Positions 11,324 to 23,054 of a stretch of DNA of 64,000 nucleotides are shown one piece after another. Source of the stretch: Vigna angularis. Taxonomy: Eukaryota > Streptophyta > Magnoliopsida > Fabales > Fabaceae. The stretch lies in contig NC_068974.1 of assembly GCF_016808095.1 (NCBI RefSeq), positions 12,586,001 to 12,650,000 of the forward strand, given 5' to 3'. A program made the position numbers and the translations under genes. The notes under the pieces were generated by a model that did no database searches, was not told the origin of the DNA, and saw only the letters and a list, made by a program, of their open reading frames with translations. Positions within the stretch are counted from its first letter, which is position 1, and each line of letters starts with the position of its first letter.

Positions 11324-12651
11324 TGAGACACCAACATTTACTGATGGATGCTGCTAGATCAGGATGTGTCTTTGTCTTTATTTTTATGCATGTTGAACTT
11401 TGTTTACTTTGTTTAATTTTAGTAAGTCATGTACTTGGTTAAATGGATAGTGTGCTGCAATGGTTTGGTATGAAGTGATAAACTGTTTGATTGTGATGAG
11501 AAGTAATATTGGCTTGTGTTTGCCCTGTTGAATTGTGATTGATGTTGAGTAATGATTGATTTAGCTTTTAAGCATAGATGGTGGTTGCTCATATCATATT
11601 TGTTTAAGACAGATGCATGGTTTCAATTATGATTAATATGCTTGGCATGATGTTTATCAAATTTTGGAACCTTTAAGTTAAGCTGTGAGATGTTGTGCCC
11701 CAGAGTTTTTGTTATTGAATGTTATTGCTTTGGAATCATAGTTGATTTTGCCTGAGTTTCTCTATTTGAACAATTTTCTTGCTTGTTACAAATGATCAAG
11801 GCCATCTGTTCTTATGCCTTGAAAGCCAATGCCAAAATTTCAACCTAAAAATTTTAAAAAATTGTTTTATCCTTTGAACCTTGAGCCTAATGTGGAAAAT
11901 AACCTTGAAATCCTTGCATTGAGTTGAGTAGAGTATGCATGTGTGGTATAGGAGAATGGTTCAAGTTTGGGGTTGTTGGGTTGTTAAAAGTAAAAAAGAG
12001 CATTGAGCAAAGTAAATAAAGCAAGAGGAAAGCAAAAGAAGAGAAGGGTAAGCTCAATGCATAAAAGTTGGGATTATGTTAAGAAGTGGTTTCTCAAGTG
12101 AAAAGTAGAAAGAGAGATTCATGTTAAATTATGAAGTAATTGTTCACTCTCTTAACTTAAGGTGCTTTGTTGTATCCAGAAAAACCAGTTTTCTTCTTAG
12201 CCCAGCCACAATACAAGCCTTAAAAAGTCCTTGTGATGATAACTTGCTTGTAAATGTGTTTGATGTGTTTAAATGAAACGCAAAGTGGAATTGTGTGACA
12301 TTGTAATGGTAGAGTGAAGCAGACACCTCACTATACACCTTTGGCTTGAGTAAAACACTTTCTAAGGAATGGTTCCATGCACTATAGGATAATATTTTGC
12401 TTGGTTGTTGATCACTCATAAGGCTTTTGCATATGTTGTGTATTCTTTGTTATGTGAGCACCATAGTTGAAGCTTGATTGATTAAGACTTCATTATATCT
12501 TGACTGATCTTTCTATGATGGACAAACATGAGTGATTTACTTATCCTAGAAGAGAATGATTTTGGTGTGCTAGACCATTGTAGCATGACTATGTTGTTTG
12601 GGCTGAGTTACATTTTGCTTGAGGACAAGCAAACTTTCAAGTTTGGGGTTG
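11324..12651 (+). other. Non-coding internal 3' part of the Athila-like element
   Basis: No open frame with recognisable motifs on either strand. It ends with the Athila-style phrase GAGGACAAGCAAACTTTCAA and the polypurine-like tract directly before the 3' LTR. Confidence 0.7.
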
Positions 12652-13997
12652 TGATAACGGTTGAATTTACCGTTATTTGTGATGCTATTTTGATATTAAA
12701 ATAACCCTTTTTGACTTTGAAGCTTGCTAAAACTCTTGTTTTAGTTGAATTCGATAAATAAGTGAGTAGATGTTATACTTTATGATTTTGATCACTAATT
12801 TCCTCAATTTTGTAGGTTATTGGTATGATTGGAAGAGGAGCAAAAGTATCAAGGAGTTGGAACCCAGGAGGGACAACATAAGCACCGGGAAAGAAGGCTT
12901 AAAGAAGGCTTAAGAAGGCCCGTAGGGCGCCTAGTTTCTCTCTTTAGGGGACCTCAACGTCAAAAGTCTCGCAAGTGTGTCTAGTTGCCCCATTTGGGGC
13001 GTTGAGCACCACTCACCTCGTAAGCACACTTGGGCGCCCTTAGTAGGGACATTGAGCGCCAGTTACATGCATCGCAGGACGCTTGCTTGCCCTCATTTGG
13101 GGCGCTCAGTGCCAACCTTCTCGCAAGCTCTCTTGGTTGCCCCACTTAGTGCACTGAGCGCTAGCGACGTTGGCCCATGATCCAATTTTGATCTATTTAA
13201 GGACTTGCACGCCCTAGGGTTGGTATCTTTTGATGGCTGAAGCTCAGAAACACACTTTTCGACCCTTTGGAGCAGAATTAAGGATGCAGGAGCTCTCCCC
13301 TTATCTTTTTAGGGTTTCTATCTCATTTTCATTTTTCCATTATACTCCAAGGTTCTCCATGACGATGAAGAACTAAACTCATTTGTTGTTGGAGAAGATG
13401 TAACCTCTAAACTTTCATGTCTTTGAATATGATTTAATCATTTTATGCTTCTTTCATTGAATGTTAGTGATTTTCTTCTATTCGTAATGCTAATCATGTT
13501 TTGGCCATTCATAGTTTGATGTTTGATTTGTCTGAGTATTGGGAAATATCTTACGATTCATGGTCTGAAGAATTTCACCTGAAAGGACTATTGCCTAAGC
13601 ATAGAGATAGAATGTTTGGTTGTCTTAAGCTTCTCTTCGTAATGCAGAATTGATTATTAGGGATGCAAGGGATTATGGTCTAATAATTAATAAGGGTAGG
13701 CTTTTTAAGCCGAGGGATTGGGTGCTAAGTAATTTAGAAAGTGACATTAACATTCCAATGAAGAAGATGAGTTCTTATATGCATGAAAGTAAAGAAGGTG
13801 AAATCTAAACCCCAACAACATAATCATCTCATATCATCAACACCATCCATTCATTTGTGTTTTAGCCTCAATTGATGAATTTGCATTCATATTTACTTTA
13901 TTGTATTTGCATTTGCATTTACTTCTAGGATATGATACCTGGTCTTACCATTTTATATTACTTGATACGATTTGATACACTCTCCAAGAAGTTAACA
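12652..13997 (+). repeat. 3' LTR of the Athila-like element
   Basis: Begins TGATAACGG directly after AGTTTGGGGTTG and ends AAGTTAACA. The GCGCTGAGCGCC-like ladder recurs at 12915-13165, with more mismatches. It is 1346 bp against 1291 bp for the 5' copy, owing to different internal deletions near the 3' end (13835-13930). Confidence 0.92.
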
Positions 13998-14002
13998 ATT
14001 TG

Positions 14003-14933
14003 TCGAACAAAACTTGTAGACCATATTCAGGATGAAATCCACGAAAGTTTAGAACTTCCTTGATATATTTCTCATCATGAGAGCATATAGCAAATGCAAT
14101 ATCCAAAAATATTTCTTTGTCTCTTTCATCCAGCTGATCAAAACTTATACGCAAAACATCCATAATATTTTTACTTTTATTTTCTTCTAGCCTGGCCAAT
14201 GCACTTTCTCATTGTGAGACATTTCGACAAATAAAGATGACCCAATTACTTTAATTGCCAAGGGATGGCCTTGAGCATGAAATAGTACATCCCGTGCCAA
14301 CTTTTCATAACCACTCAAAATATAAGTAACTTTGAATGCATTTGTACAAAACAGCTGCATAGCATTATCTTTATTCAACGGCTAGACTTGGTAAATGTCA
14401 TCTACTCCAAGCGTCCTCAATATATGTTCATCCCTAGAAACTACGATGATTCTACTCCCCCACCTAAGCATTCACGCAACAAAGTGTCTCTGTTCCCTGT
14501 AAACATCCTTACCTTGTTCAACTTCATCAATGTTGTCTAGAACTACAAGTTCCCTAACATTGTGCAGCCTAGACCACATTAAACATGTTCCCTCAAAAGA
14601 ATTTGAAAGATTTTTCTCATTTAGAAACTGAGAAATTAACTACTTTTGTACACCTAATGAACTTGGATCTCAATATATTTTATTTACATCATGAATAAAA
14701 CAGTGAAAATCATATTGATGATAGATTCTTTCATATAAAGCTCAAGCAAGAGTAGTCTTCCCTATGCCACCCATCCCATTGATTCCAATAACTCGAACAT
14801 TATTAATTGATTCAAGTCTATGCTCTATCACAACTAGTTCATCCTTTGGAAGACTACAAATTTTGGGACCAAAAGTATTTGTTACGTTTTGAACAATTTC
14901 ATCAATTTGTGCATATTGTGACCTGAAATTTTA
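14003..14933 (-). pseudogene. TNL pseudogene: NB-ARC domain
   Basis: The exon opens after a TTTCAG acceptor near 14934. The P-loop GINGMGGIGKTTLA lies near 14790-14745 and is followed at once by a stop where family members have an arginine (CGA to TGA, 14744-14742). Further on are the kinase-2 motif LVVLDNVDEV, RNBS-B GSRIIVVSRDEHIL and GLPL-type GHPLAIKVIGSSLF (14285-14240). A frameshift near 14190 leads to ISFDQLDERDKEIFLDIAF. The exon ends at the ATTTG duplication of the Athila-like element. Confidence 0.88.
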
Positions 14934-15651
14934 AATGAAATGTAGGAAAATCACCCAATAGAACCTAAACAAGTATATGCATTTATAGGACAAAATAATG
15001 TATAACGTAAAAGATTTTAACTTCCAAACTATCACTTTCGTCATTTGGACTCAATTTGCATGTTTCCTCCTAAACCTCTGTTTTTACATAATAACACAAG
15101 TTAAATCATGGCTACCATAAAGAAAGTCCTAGAATCCATCCAAATGTATTGTAATTAGTCTACAAGAAAAATAACTTTAAAGATGCATAATGTACTGAAT
15201 AATTTGATATTAATAATTGACATTATAATGGCATGGTCATTTGAGGTATCAAATTGACGCATGATCCATGTATTAGCTCCAATCCAATCCTAAATAAGTT
15301 TTCGTATTATTAGTCCATAAATAAGAGATCTTAAAAGCCTAAGCTCCCAAAACAACCTTTTCTAAAAGTGGGTTAGGCTCGTGAATAAATTGAGTTTAAT
15401 TTTATTATAAGACTTTAATTAATTATTAAATACAAGATCTTGACATTCCCCACCTTTAATTATGTGGATTAGGCCAAATTGACAGTTGACATACAACCTG
15501 AGCTTTTGGGAAGCACTTCCAAATATCAATAAAGCTAGATCTGTCACCCAAAATTTATCCAGGTTACCTACACTTCTCAAGAATTAATACATTACCTTAT
15601 ATAAGCTATCTTTAAATTGCTAAACCTCCCTCCCAAACTCATACCAATACC
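14934..15651 (-). other. Intron 1 of the TNL pseudogene (3' part)
   Basis: AT-rich intron sequence between the NB-ARC acceptor near 14934 and the hAT-like MITE. No coding signal seen. Confidence 0.6.
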
Positions 15652-16205
15652 TAGAGCTTTCAAAATGGATCACAACCCGCGGGCCAATCCAGCCCACTAC
15701 AAGTTCGGGCCGGGTTGGATTTGAAAAAGTTGTATTTTGTTTATGCGAGTCAGATTTCAATCCAACTCATTTAAACCCAGCTCATGCAGGTTGTTCGTGG
15801 TGGGCCGGGTTGACCCACCAACCACCTACCTAATTTTATTTTATTAAAATCTAATTTTAATTTTAATTTTATAAAAAACTATTTATTAATTTTTTTTGCT
15901 TAAAAAAATTATTTAAGTTCCTTATTTTCAAAATTAATTAAACACCCATGTTGGGAGTGAAATTTGGGAGTGAAATTTGTTTAGATTTGAATTATAGAAA
16001 GTTTGTAATTTTTTTTATTTTTAAAAAATTGTAATTAAGTGAGTTAGTGAGCCAACCCATTTACCCACCAACCCGCGGTAGGTCGAGCCGGGTTCGAATT
16101 TTTCTAGCTCGCAAATAAATGAGCCAGATTAGGTTGGCTCACTAAGTGACCAACCTGTGGTGGGTTAGGCTGGGTCGGGCCGGGTGGCCCGTTTTGACAG
16201 CTCTA
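15652..16205. mobile_element. hAT-like MITE in TNL intron 1
   Basis: The ends are inverted: TAGAGCTTTCAAAATGG at left and the complement TAGAGCTGTCAAAACGG at right. Flanking 8-mers CCAATACC (15644-15651) and CCAATAAC (16206-16213) match 7 of 8, fitting the 8-bp duplication of hAT elements. The GC-rich subterminal blocks carry many GGGCCGGGT and GGGTTGG motifs in opposite orientation. No transposase is encoded. Confidence 0.82.
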
Positions 16206-16348
16206 CCAATAACACACATCAACCATTGTTTTCCATTTTTCCTAAATTCCTAAATTCTCTGAACCCTAGTCTAGAAAGGGATAATGAATATTTCAAAAAA
16301 CAACAGGACATAGTAAATGTATAATTGTGATAAATCTTGAAACGGGAA

Positions 16349-16707
16349 AGGATTACTCACTTATTTCAAATATCCCAACCAGAGAGATTGGCCACTTGTG
16401 TGAGAGCTTCTCTCCATCTCTCAACTTCCTCCATCTTCGCTTTGTCTTCTCTGAATCTCATTTCATATTCTGAAAATGCTTTCTCATAATATTCACTTTG
16501 TTTGCGCACAACCGAAGGATCAATGTCATAAAAGACAGGTATAACAAGTCTTGGCCAAGTTTCAACGCAGTTACGTATCTCTGCCAGTTCACGCAAGCAC
16601 CAAGTGGAGGAAGCATAGTTCTTTGAAAAGACAACAATAAAAAGTCGAGAGCCTTAAATGGCATGCAGAAGCTCGGGTGCTATGGATTTAACTTTGTTGA
16701 GATCTTC
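16349..16707 (-). pseudogene. TNL pseudogene: rest of TIR domain
   Basis: Continues the TIR domain from the other duplication copy: SIAPELLHAI, a stop (16656-16654), then LFIVVFSKNYASSTWCLREL, VIPVFYDIDPSVVRKQ and ALTQVANLSGWDI. A candidate splice donor, AAGTGAGT, follows near 16350. The TIR family uses NAD+ hydrolysis and self-association for signalling; this copy cannot be made intact because of the stop. Confidence 0.88.
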
Positions 16708-17035
16708 TGTTATGCAAGGCCCTTTGGATGAGGGTGCTATGCCCAAAAGATTGGTAAAAAGACCAGCTGGGTGGTCTGATTTCATTCATCACTAATATAT
16801 TCCATTTTAATTGTTTTTGTTGGTACCTCATGTTTTAGAAGAAGTTGGTTATGGTTTTTGTTAGTGTTTTATTTGGCCCGTGTGCCACCTGTCCTAGGGG
16901 AATCTTTGGAGTAACTATTTTAATTGTTGTATTGTGCATTGGAAGGGTAGGAAAATATATTTCATTCTCTTATCTTAACTTTCTTAGGAGGTAACCTGAC
17001 CTTGAATTCAGGGTTCCCTATTTCATCTTTTAACA
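16708..17035 (+). repeat. 5' LTR of the chromovirus
   Basis: 328 bp, from TGTTATGCAAGGCCC to TCTTTTAACA. Directly after it comes TTTGGTGCTCTCGTTACG, the presumed primer region with TGG at 17038-17040; it is not the common initiator-Met site. Confidence 0.92.
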
Positions 17036-17062
17036 TTTGGTGCTCTCGTTACGTTCTCTTCC

Positions 17063-17950
17063 ATGGCAGACAACACGCGCCTTAAAATCCTTTCTGATAA
17101 GCTTGATGAAATGCTCTCACATATGTCAATCTTTTCCACCCAAATGACCGATATGCACACTCGTCTTTCTCACTTGGAATCTCCTTCATCCCCTCCATCA
17201 TTCCATTCCATTGCCAACACACCTTCACAGCGTAATTTCTTGAAGCTGGATGTACCCCGCTTTAAAGGTATTGATCCTGTTGGATGGATTTTTAAGATCA
17301 CCCAATTCTTCGACTACCATAACACACATGAAGAGGAACATATCCCTGTTGCATCTTTCTATCTTGATGGGGCGACTTTGACATGGTTTCAATGGATGTA
17401 TCGTAATGACCAAATTCTTTCCTAGACTCACTTGTTGCAAGCTCTCGAGGCCAGATTTGCTCCCACCACCTTTGAAGACCCAACGGGTAAGCTCTTTAAG
17501 CTTTCTCAGACATCTTCTATTTCTGCTTACCTCAATGAATTTGAGACCACTACAAATCGCGTGAATGGGCTGTCACCACCCTTCCTCTTGAGTTGTTTCC
17601 TCTCCGGCCTCAAGTCAGAAATCCGCCGTGTTGTGGTGGCTCAACAACCACAGACGTTGTCGTTAGCGGTGGGTTTGGCTCGGTTACTAGAAGAGAAATT
17701 ATGGGATCTTTCTAGGGTTCAACGCGTTAAACCACTCTCATCCTGGCCCTCTTCATCTCCTACGCGCACTATTCCCACTCCTATTTAGCAACCACCACTG
17801 AAACCTCTTCCTCCCATTTTACCTTCTCCATCTCCAAAAACTCGTTATCGTCAGTTGACGGAGACAGAGATGGAGGACCCCGTGAGAAGGGGCTTTTCTT
17901 TAATTATGATAAAAAATACTCATCGATTCCTTCTTCTTATCGCTGAAGAG
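17063..17950 (+). pseudogene. gag: Chromovirus gag remnant
   Basis: Starts ATGGCAGACAAC shortly after the LTR. A short coiled-coil-like head (LDEMLSHMSIFSTQMTDMHT) precedes the capsid region (FKGIDPVGWIFKITQFFDYH, SFYLDGATLTWFQW). A stop after DQILS (TAG where tryptophan is expected) splits it, and gag resumes in the same frame at 17432 (LLQALEARFAP, CFLSGLKSEIRR). The zinc-knuckle region near 17890 has lost its first two cysteines (LFFNYDKKY where the family has LCFNCDEKY). Confidence 0.85.
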
Positions 17951-18091
17951 GATGACTCAACGGGTGGGTTGGTCTCAGATCCAACGAGTTTGGATCCTGA
18001 TGCGAATGGATGAGCAGCCCATATAGCCCATGGACTTATTGGACTTACCAGCCTAAATCAGTTTACATGCATTGTCCAAAACCTGATTCGT

Positions 18092-21000
18092 GTGTTGGTG
18101 GATGGAGGTAGCACCCATAATTTCATTCAAAAGGAAGTGGCAATTCGTTTGGGCCTGACCCAATCACCCACCACATTTCTCAAAGTATTGGTTGGGAGTG
18201 GCGAAGAGTTGGCTTGTACTACGGTGTGTCCTACAGTGGAGTTGTTAATTCAGGGGCATTCCTTTCACATAGACTTGTATGTGCTAGATATGGGGGGATC
18301 TGATGTTGTCCTTGGGGCCCAATGGTTAAAGAAATTAGGGCCCATATTAATGGATTACCAAGCACTCATTATGAAATTTGTTTTTAATCAATCTATCATT
18401 GAACTTAGAGGCGATTCTAGACGTGTTGCTCGTTCAGATCCTACAGCCCAACTTTTCTCTTTAGAAGTTCGACCAGCTTCTACACACTGCTCTCTTCCTG
18501 TACATTCTGATCCCAGAGTACAGAAATTAATCACTTCATTCTCATCCTTATTTTCTGAGCCTACAATTTTGTCCCCATCACGTGGAACTGATCACGCCAT
18601 TCCTCTCTTCCGTAATTCTCGTGTTGTCAATGTTAGGCCTTACAAGTATCCTCACTCTAAGAAATTGGAAATAGAGAAGCAGGTTTCCAAAATGCTTGCA
18701 TCAAGGTGGATACAGCCAAGTTCAAGTCCGTTCTCTTCCCTTGTTCTCCTTTTGAAAAAGAAGGACGGCTCGTGGTAGATGTGTGTGGATTATCACGCTT
18801 TGAATGCCATCAATGTCAAGGACCGATTTCCACTTCCCACTATCGATGAGTTGTTGGATGAGCTGGGATCTGCATGATGCTTTTCGAAATTAGATCTCAC
18901 CTCTAGGTTCCACCAAATTCGCCTCCAACCCACTGATGTCCTCAAAACGGCCTTCCGAACACACGATGGTCATTATGAGTATTGTGTAATGCCCTTCAGT
19001 TTGTGCAACACTCCAGCCACATTCTAATCTACTATGAATGATATCTTCAAGCCCTTGTTACGTAAGACCGTTATTATTTTTTTTATGATATTTTGGTCTT
19101 CAATGCCAATTTTGCCCAGCATATGTCACATCTTCATCAGGTATTTGACATACTTGAACGCAATCAGTTCTATTTGCAACCTTAGAAGTGTTCCTTTTTC
19201 CAATCACAGATCACCTATTTGGGGGCACGTTGTAGCTGAAGGGGGTGTGTCTCCAAACCCTGCAAAAATCCAAGCTATGGTTTAGTGGCCTAGTCCCTCT
19301 TGCACTAAGGGATTGCATGGATTCTTGGGATTAACAGGGTTTTATTGCAAGTTCGTACGTGGTTATGCAGCAATCGCACAACCCTTGACAGACCTTCTCA
19401 AGAAAGGAAATTTCGCATGGTCTTCCACAGCTCAACAAGCATTTGATACACCGAAATCCGCTATGACTAGTACTACTATTTTGCCATTGCCTGATTTCTC
19501 TAAAAAAATATATGTGCAAACAGATGCCTCTAGATCAGCGATGGGTGCAGTATTAACTCAAGACAATCATTTGATTGCCTATTTCAGTAAAGTGTTATGC
19601 CCTCGTTTATCCAAGTCCTCTGCTTATGTTTGAGAAATTCATGCCATTACGAGTGTTGTGAAAATGTGGCGTTAATACTTGTTGGGCCATTTCTTTATCA
19701 TTCAGACTAATCAGAGGAGCTTGAAAGAGTTATTGACTCAAATTAGTCAGACGCCAGAACAACAACATTATCTTGTTAAGTTACTCGGTTATGATTATGA
19801 AATTCAGTACAAACCAGGGAAGCTTAACATAGTGGCATATGCTCTTTCAAGATCTGATTACCTTACACAGGGTGAGATGCTCATGCTCACTATCCCTCAA
19901 TTTTTGTTCTTGCGTGACTTAAAGGAATCACAGTTACTGGACCCAAATTTCATCCTCATGAGGGATAAATATCTCTCAGATCCTTCTTCGTATCCTCATT
20001 TCAATTGGAATGGTGAATTGCTTATTTACCGTGGAAAAATTTGGTTTACCGACAAGTCTAAATTCATTTCCTTGTTGTTAAGAGAGTTCAATGAAACACC
20101 TATTGGAGGTCATGATGGGGTCAACAAAACTCTAAAACGGTTGAGTGCAAATTTTTATTAGGAGTCTATGGCCAAGGACGTTAAGGCGTTTGTATCTCAG
20201 TGCAACGTTTGTCAGCAAATTAAGTATAGTACTAACCATCTTAGAGGCCATCTACATCTGTTACGCATCCCGACGGGTGTTTGGGAAGACATTTCTCTAG
20301 ATTTTGTAACTGGTCTCCCTCCTTCTAATGGTTACACAATGTTATTGGTGGTAGTGGATCATTTCTCAAAGGTTGTCCATTTGGGCACTCTACATTCAGG
20401 CTTCACAGCTTAAAAGGTAGCAGAGTTGTTTGTCACTTTGGTTTGCAAACACCACGGGTTGCCAAAAAGTATAGTTTCGGATGGAGATCCGATTCATTAA
20501 CCGTTTCTGGTGTGATTTGTTCGAGTTCAACGACACCCTTCTCCGCATGAGCTCTTCTTACCATCCTCAAACGGATGGATAGACCGAAGTCTGAATCGCA
20601 CCATTGAGAAATATCTAAGACCCTTTGTCCACAACAAACTTAATTGTTAAAATCGAATGGCTCAATTTCTCACACCAAGAGGGGGAGGGGTGAATTGGTG
20701 AAGAATAAAAAATAAAACTTTCAAAATCTTTTTCACCAAAAGAGATGCTTTTAAACTTTTCTTGAAATATGCAAGTTAAAAGATTCTTAGTGCAGCGGAA
20801 ATTTAATCAAATGAGTCGATCGAATGTAAAAGAGTAGGGATAAGAAAGATCAAACACTGAGTTTTTATACTGGTTCGGCCAAGCCTACATCCAGTGTCCT
20901 TCCAACCACAGGAACGCAGCACGTCCTTCTTCCTGTAATCACAACAGGGAAGTCAACCCAATCTTCAGCAGATTGTAGAACCTGATCTTGCAGTAGACAC

Positions 21001-22500
21001 CCAAATATGTAGATAGATCAGACTTTTAAACTCAACAACCTTCAAGAAATTACAAGCAGTTGACCACCCCGGTCAATCTTGTTTTCTTGGAGCTTTTTCT
21101 CTTTCTGTAAGAATCAAACTTTCTGCAAAAGAATATGAAAATGTCAGAATCACAAAAGTTTTTATAGAAATCAAATTCGCGTCAATCTATAGTATAACAC
21201 ATCTCTGACGCATTTTAATCGACTAAGCTACTAATGCAGTCGAATATAACAATTCAGTTATAACAGTTAGTAGCAATCAAAGCAATTAATTGAATTCACA
21301 ATTAAAGCAGTCGAATAACATTTAATGCTTGGTCAACACATTTAAAAATATAGTCGTTGTGACAGTTATATCAAGCATTAATAGATTTCAAAACAGTAAC
21401 AAACTTAATCGAATACAATCGATTATGCAACAATGTTAAGCAAAGTTTTGAAAACTTTTCTCTTTGAAAAAATCTCACACCACACTTGAAAAAAGTTTGT
21501 GCAAAGACACGAGTTTTAATCGATTCAACCCATAATGAAATCAGCTTAAAACTGTTGTTTTGCCACACAATTAAAATTCAACATTAGTGCTTGTGATTTT
21601 TCTCATCCAAAAACATGTGTCATGCATTCATGTATAAAATCACATATATAACATAGTGAAATGCAATGAACAACACAACAACAACACAATCATGTTCTCA
21701 TATACGCATATAACACGTAAGCATAGAACATGTAACACATAATTCACATATGTTATTAATTATGCGTTGTCATCATCAAAAACTCAAATACTACAAAGAT
21801 TGTGGGTTCAACTAAACCAGTGTTCCCCCTATTACCAATCTCAACACTAATCATTGGTTCAAATACCTTCCCTGGGCAGAATACCATTACAATACTTCAA
21901 TTCACTCTGGGTCTGGATTGACTCCATTTGAAGTGGTTTATGGCAAGCCACCACCATCTATACTAGCGTACATTGAAGGCACTTCTTCTAATGTAGGTTG
22001 TGATTCTGTGCTTACATCCCATGAGGAGATTTATGCACTTCTCAAAGCCAATTTGTTGAAGGCACAAATCAGAATGAAGAAGCTTGCAGATTCGAAGCGT
22101 AGGGATTTGAAATTTGAGGTTGGCTCATGCATGGGTGTATCTGAAACTTTAGTCGTACATACAAGTTTTAGTTTCTAGACACATGTATCATAAACTAGCT
22201 AAGCGCTTCTATGGTCCTTTTAAAGTGCTTGAACGTATTGGACTAGTCGCATACAAGATTGAACTTCCGCCATAGTCTAAGATACAATGTATTTCACTGT
22301 TCTATGTTGAAGTGTCATGAGGGACCTGTTCCTCCAAGTATTGACCATCTTCCTCCTGAGTCTATGGAAAACAACCCCCTTGTCACTCCATTGGCTATTT
22401 TGGATTTTAAGACAGTACCTATGGATGGTGTTCCCACTCGTTTTGCCTTGGTTCAATGGAACAGGTTGTCTTCAGATGACACATCGTGGGAAAAATGGTA
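18092..22500 (+). pseudogene. pol: Chromovirus pol remnant: protease, RT, RNase H, integrase
   Basis: Protease near 18092 has VDGGSTHNFIQKE (family DSGSTHNF) and VLGAQWLKKLGP. RT follows from about 18640 (KMLASRWIQPSSSPFSS, then LLLKKKDGS, stop, MCVDYHALNAINVKDRFPLP). Its catalytic YxDD box near 19080 is damaged: it reads YDI with a frameshift. RNase H has VQTDASRSAMGAVLTQ (19515). Integrase has GGHDGVNKTLKRLSANFY, CNVCQQIKYS, then DFVTGLPPSNGY and VVVDHFSKVVH. It is cut at 20644 by a solo LTR and resumes near 21851 (HWFKYLPWAEYHYN, then LTPFEVVYGKPPPSI). Many stops replace Gln, Arg or Trp codons. Confidence 0.88.
20645..21846 (-). repeat. Solo LTR, probably copia SIRE-like, inside the chromovirus integrase
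   Basis: A 1202-bp block with ends TGTTAAAA and CTCAACA. It is flanked by TTAAT (20640-20644) and CTAAT (21847-21851), a 4-of-5 duplication. Integrase reading (HNKLN then HWFKYLPW) continues across it, which shows it is an insertion. The phrase CACCAATTCACCCCTCCCCC, read on the minus strand near one end, recalls SIRE-type LTR ends, so minus orientation is likely. No internal domain remains. Confidence 0.75.
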
Positions 22501-22557
22501 GAAACTCAAATCATTGTATGACTTTGAGGATAAAGTCCTTGTAGAAGGGGATGGTAT

Positions 22558-22887
22558 TGTTGTACAAGGCCCTTTGGATGAGGGTGTTAGGCCCAAAAGA
22601 TTGGTAGAAAAACCAGCTGGGTCGTCTGATTTCATTCATCACTAATATATTCCATTTTATTTGTTTCTGTTGGTTCCTGATGTTCTAGAAGAAGTTGGTT
22701 ATGGTTTTTGTTACTGTTTTATTTGGCCTGTGTGCCACACCTGTCTTAGGGGAATCTTTGGAGTAACTATTTTAATTGTTGTACTGTGCATTGGAAAGGT
22801 AGGAAAATATATTTCATTCTCTTCTCTTAACTTTCTTAGGAGGTAACCTGACCTCGAATTCAGGGTTCCCTGTTTCATCTTTTAACA
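22558..22887 (+). repeat. 3' LTR of the chromovirus
   Basis: 330 bp, from TGTTGTACAAGGCCC to TCTTTTAACA, differing from the 5' copy by scattered substitutions and small indels. Preceded by the purine-rich GTAGAAGGGGATGG near 22541. Confidence 0.92.
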
Positions 22888-22892
22888 TCTTC

Positions 22893-23054
22893 ATCATCTT
22901 TGAAGGCATCGATGCCTTTTCTACGGAGAGCTTCAAAGAGAAAATCAGTGAAGTTGTTGCCTATGTCTTCACCACGGAAGCTCACAAATACGTCATATGT
23001 GTTAATTGCATGAGATGAAGAAGTGATGTATTGGACGATGGCATTAGAAGACAT
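22893..23054 (-). pseudogene. TNL pseudogene: start of TIR domain
   Basis: The ATG at 23054 (MSSNAIVQY) starts a TIR domain with the hallmark YDVFVSFRGEDIGNNFTDFL, then LRRKGIDAFKDDE. Reading stops at the copy of TCTTC (22888-22892) that flanks the chromovirus. An in-frame upstream ATG at 23105 is less likely because TNL proteins usually begin a few residues before the TIR motif. Confidence 0.88.

Larger units (their letters stand above)
8325..13997 (+). mobile_element. Athila-like LTR retrotransposon carrying gag only
   Basis: LTRs at 8325-9615 and 12652-13997 begin TGATAAC and end GTTAACA. The 5-bp duplication ATTTG flanks the unit exactly (8320-8324 and 13998-14002). The primer site matches tRNA-Asp, as in Athila. 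The purine-rich tract AGTTTGGGGTTG ends at 12651. The internal part holds a gag remnant and no protease, RT, RNase H or integrase, so the element is non-autonomous by structure. It sits inside the NB-ARC codons of the resistance pseudogene. Confidence 0.93.
16708..22887 (+). mobile_element. Ty3/gypsy chromovirus, full length but dead
   Basis: LTRs 16708-17035 and 22558-22887 start TGTT and end AACA. The 5-bp duplication TCTTC is exact (16703-16707 and 22888-22892). Gag, protease, RT, RNase H and integrase follow in chromovirus order. The insertion splits the TIR codons of the resistance gene. A 1.2-kb solo LTR lies inside its integrase, so this element was already in place when that one arrived. 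Confidence 0.93.
7895..23054 (-). pseudogene. TIR-NBS-LRR disease-resistance gene, split by retrotransposons
   Basis: This is the shell of one TNL immune-receptor gene. In gene order its pieces are TIR start (23054-22893), rest of TIR (16707 to about 16349), intron 1 (about 16348-14934), NBS (about 14933-14003), end of NBS (8324-8165), a short intron (8164-8077) and the first LRR exon (8076 to about 7895). Removing the elements at 16708-22887 and 8325-13997, with one duplication copy each, restores continuous reading, so both landed in one gene. Besides the insertions it has internal stops (16656-16654, 14744-14742, and one just past the 8320 duplication) and a frameshift near 14190. The remaining LRRs are missing left of about 7890. 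Confidence 0.88.

Noticed and set aside
11008..11337. Serine-rich minus-strand open frame
   Set aside because: It is the complement of the Glu/Asp/Lys-rich gag tail; serine runs are expected from that composition.
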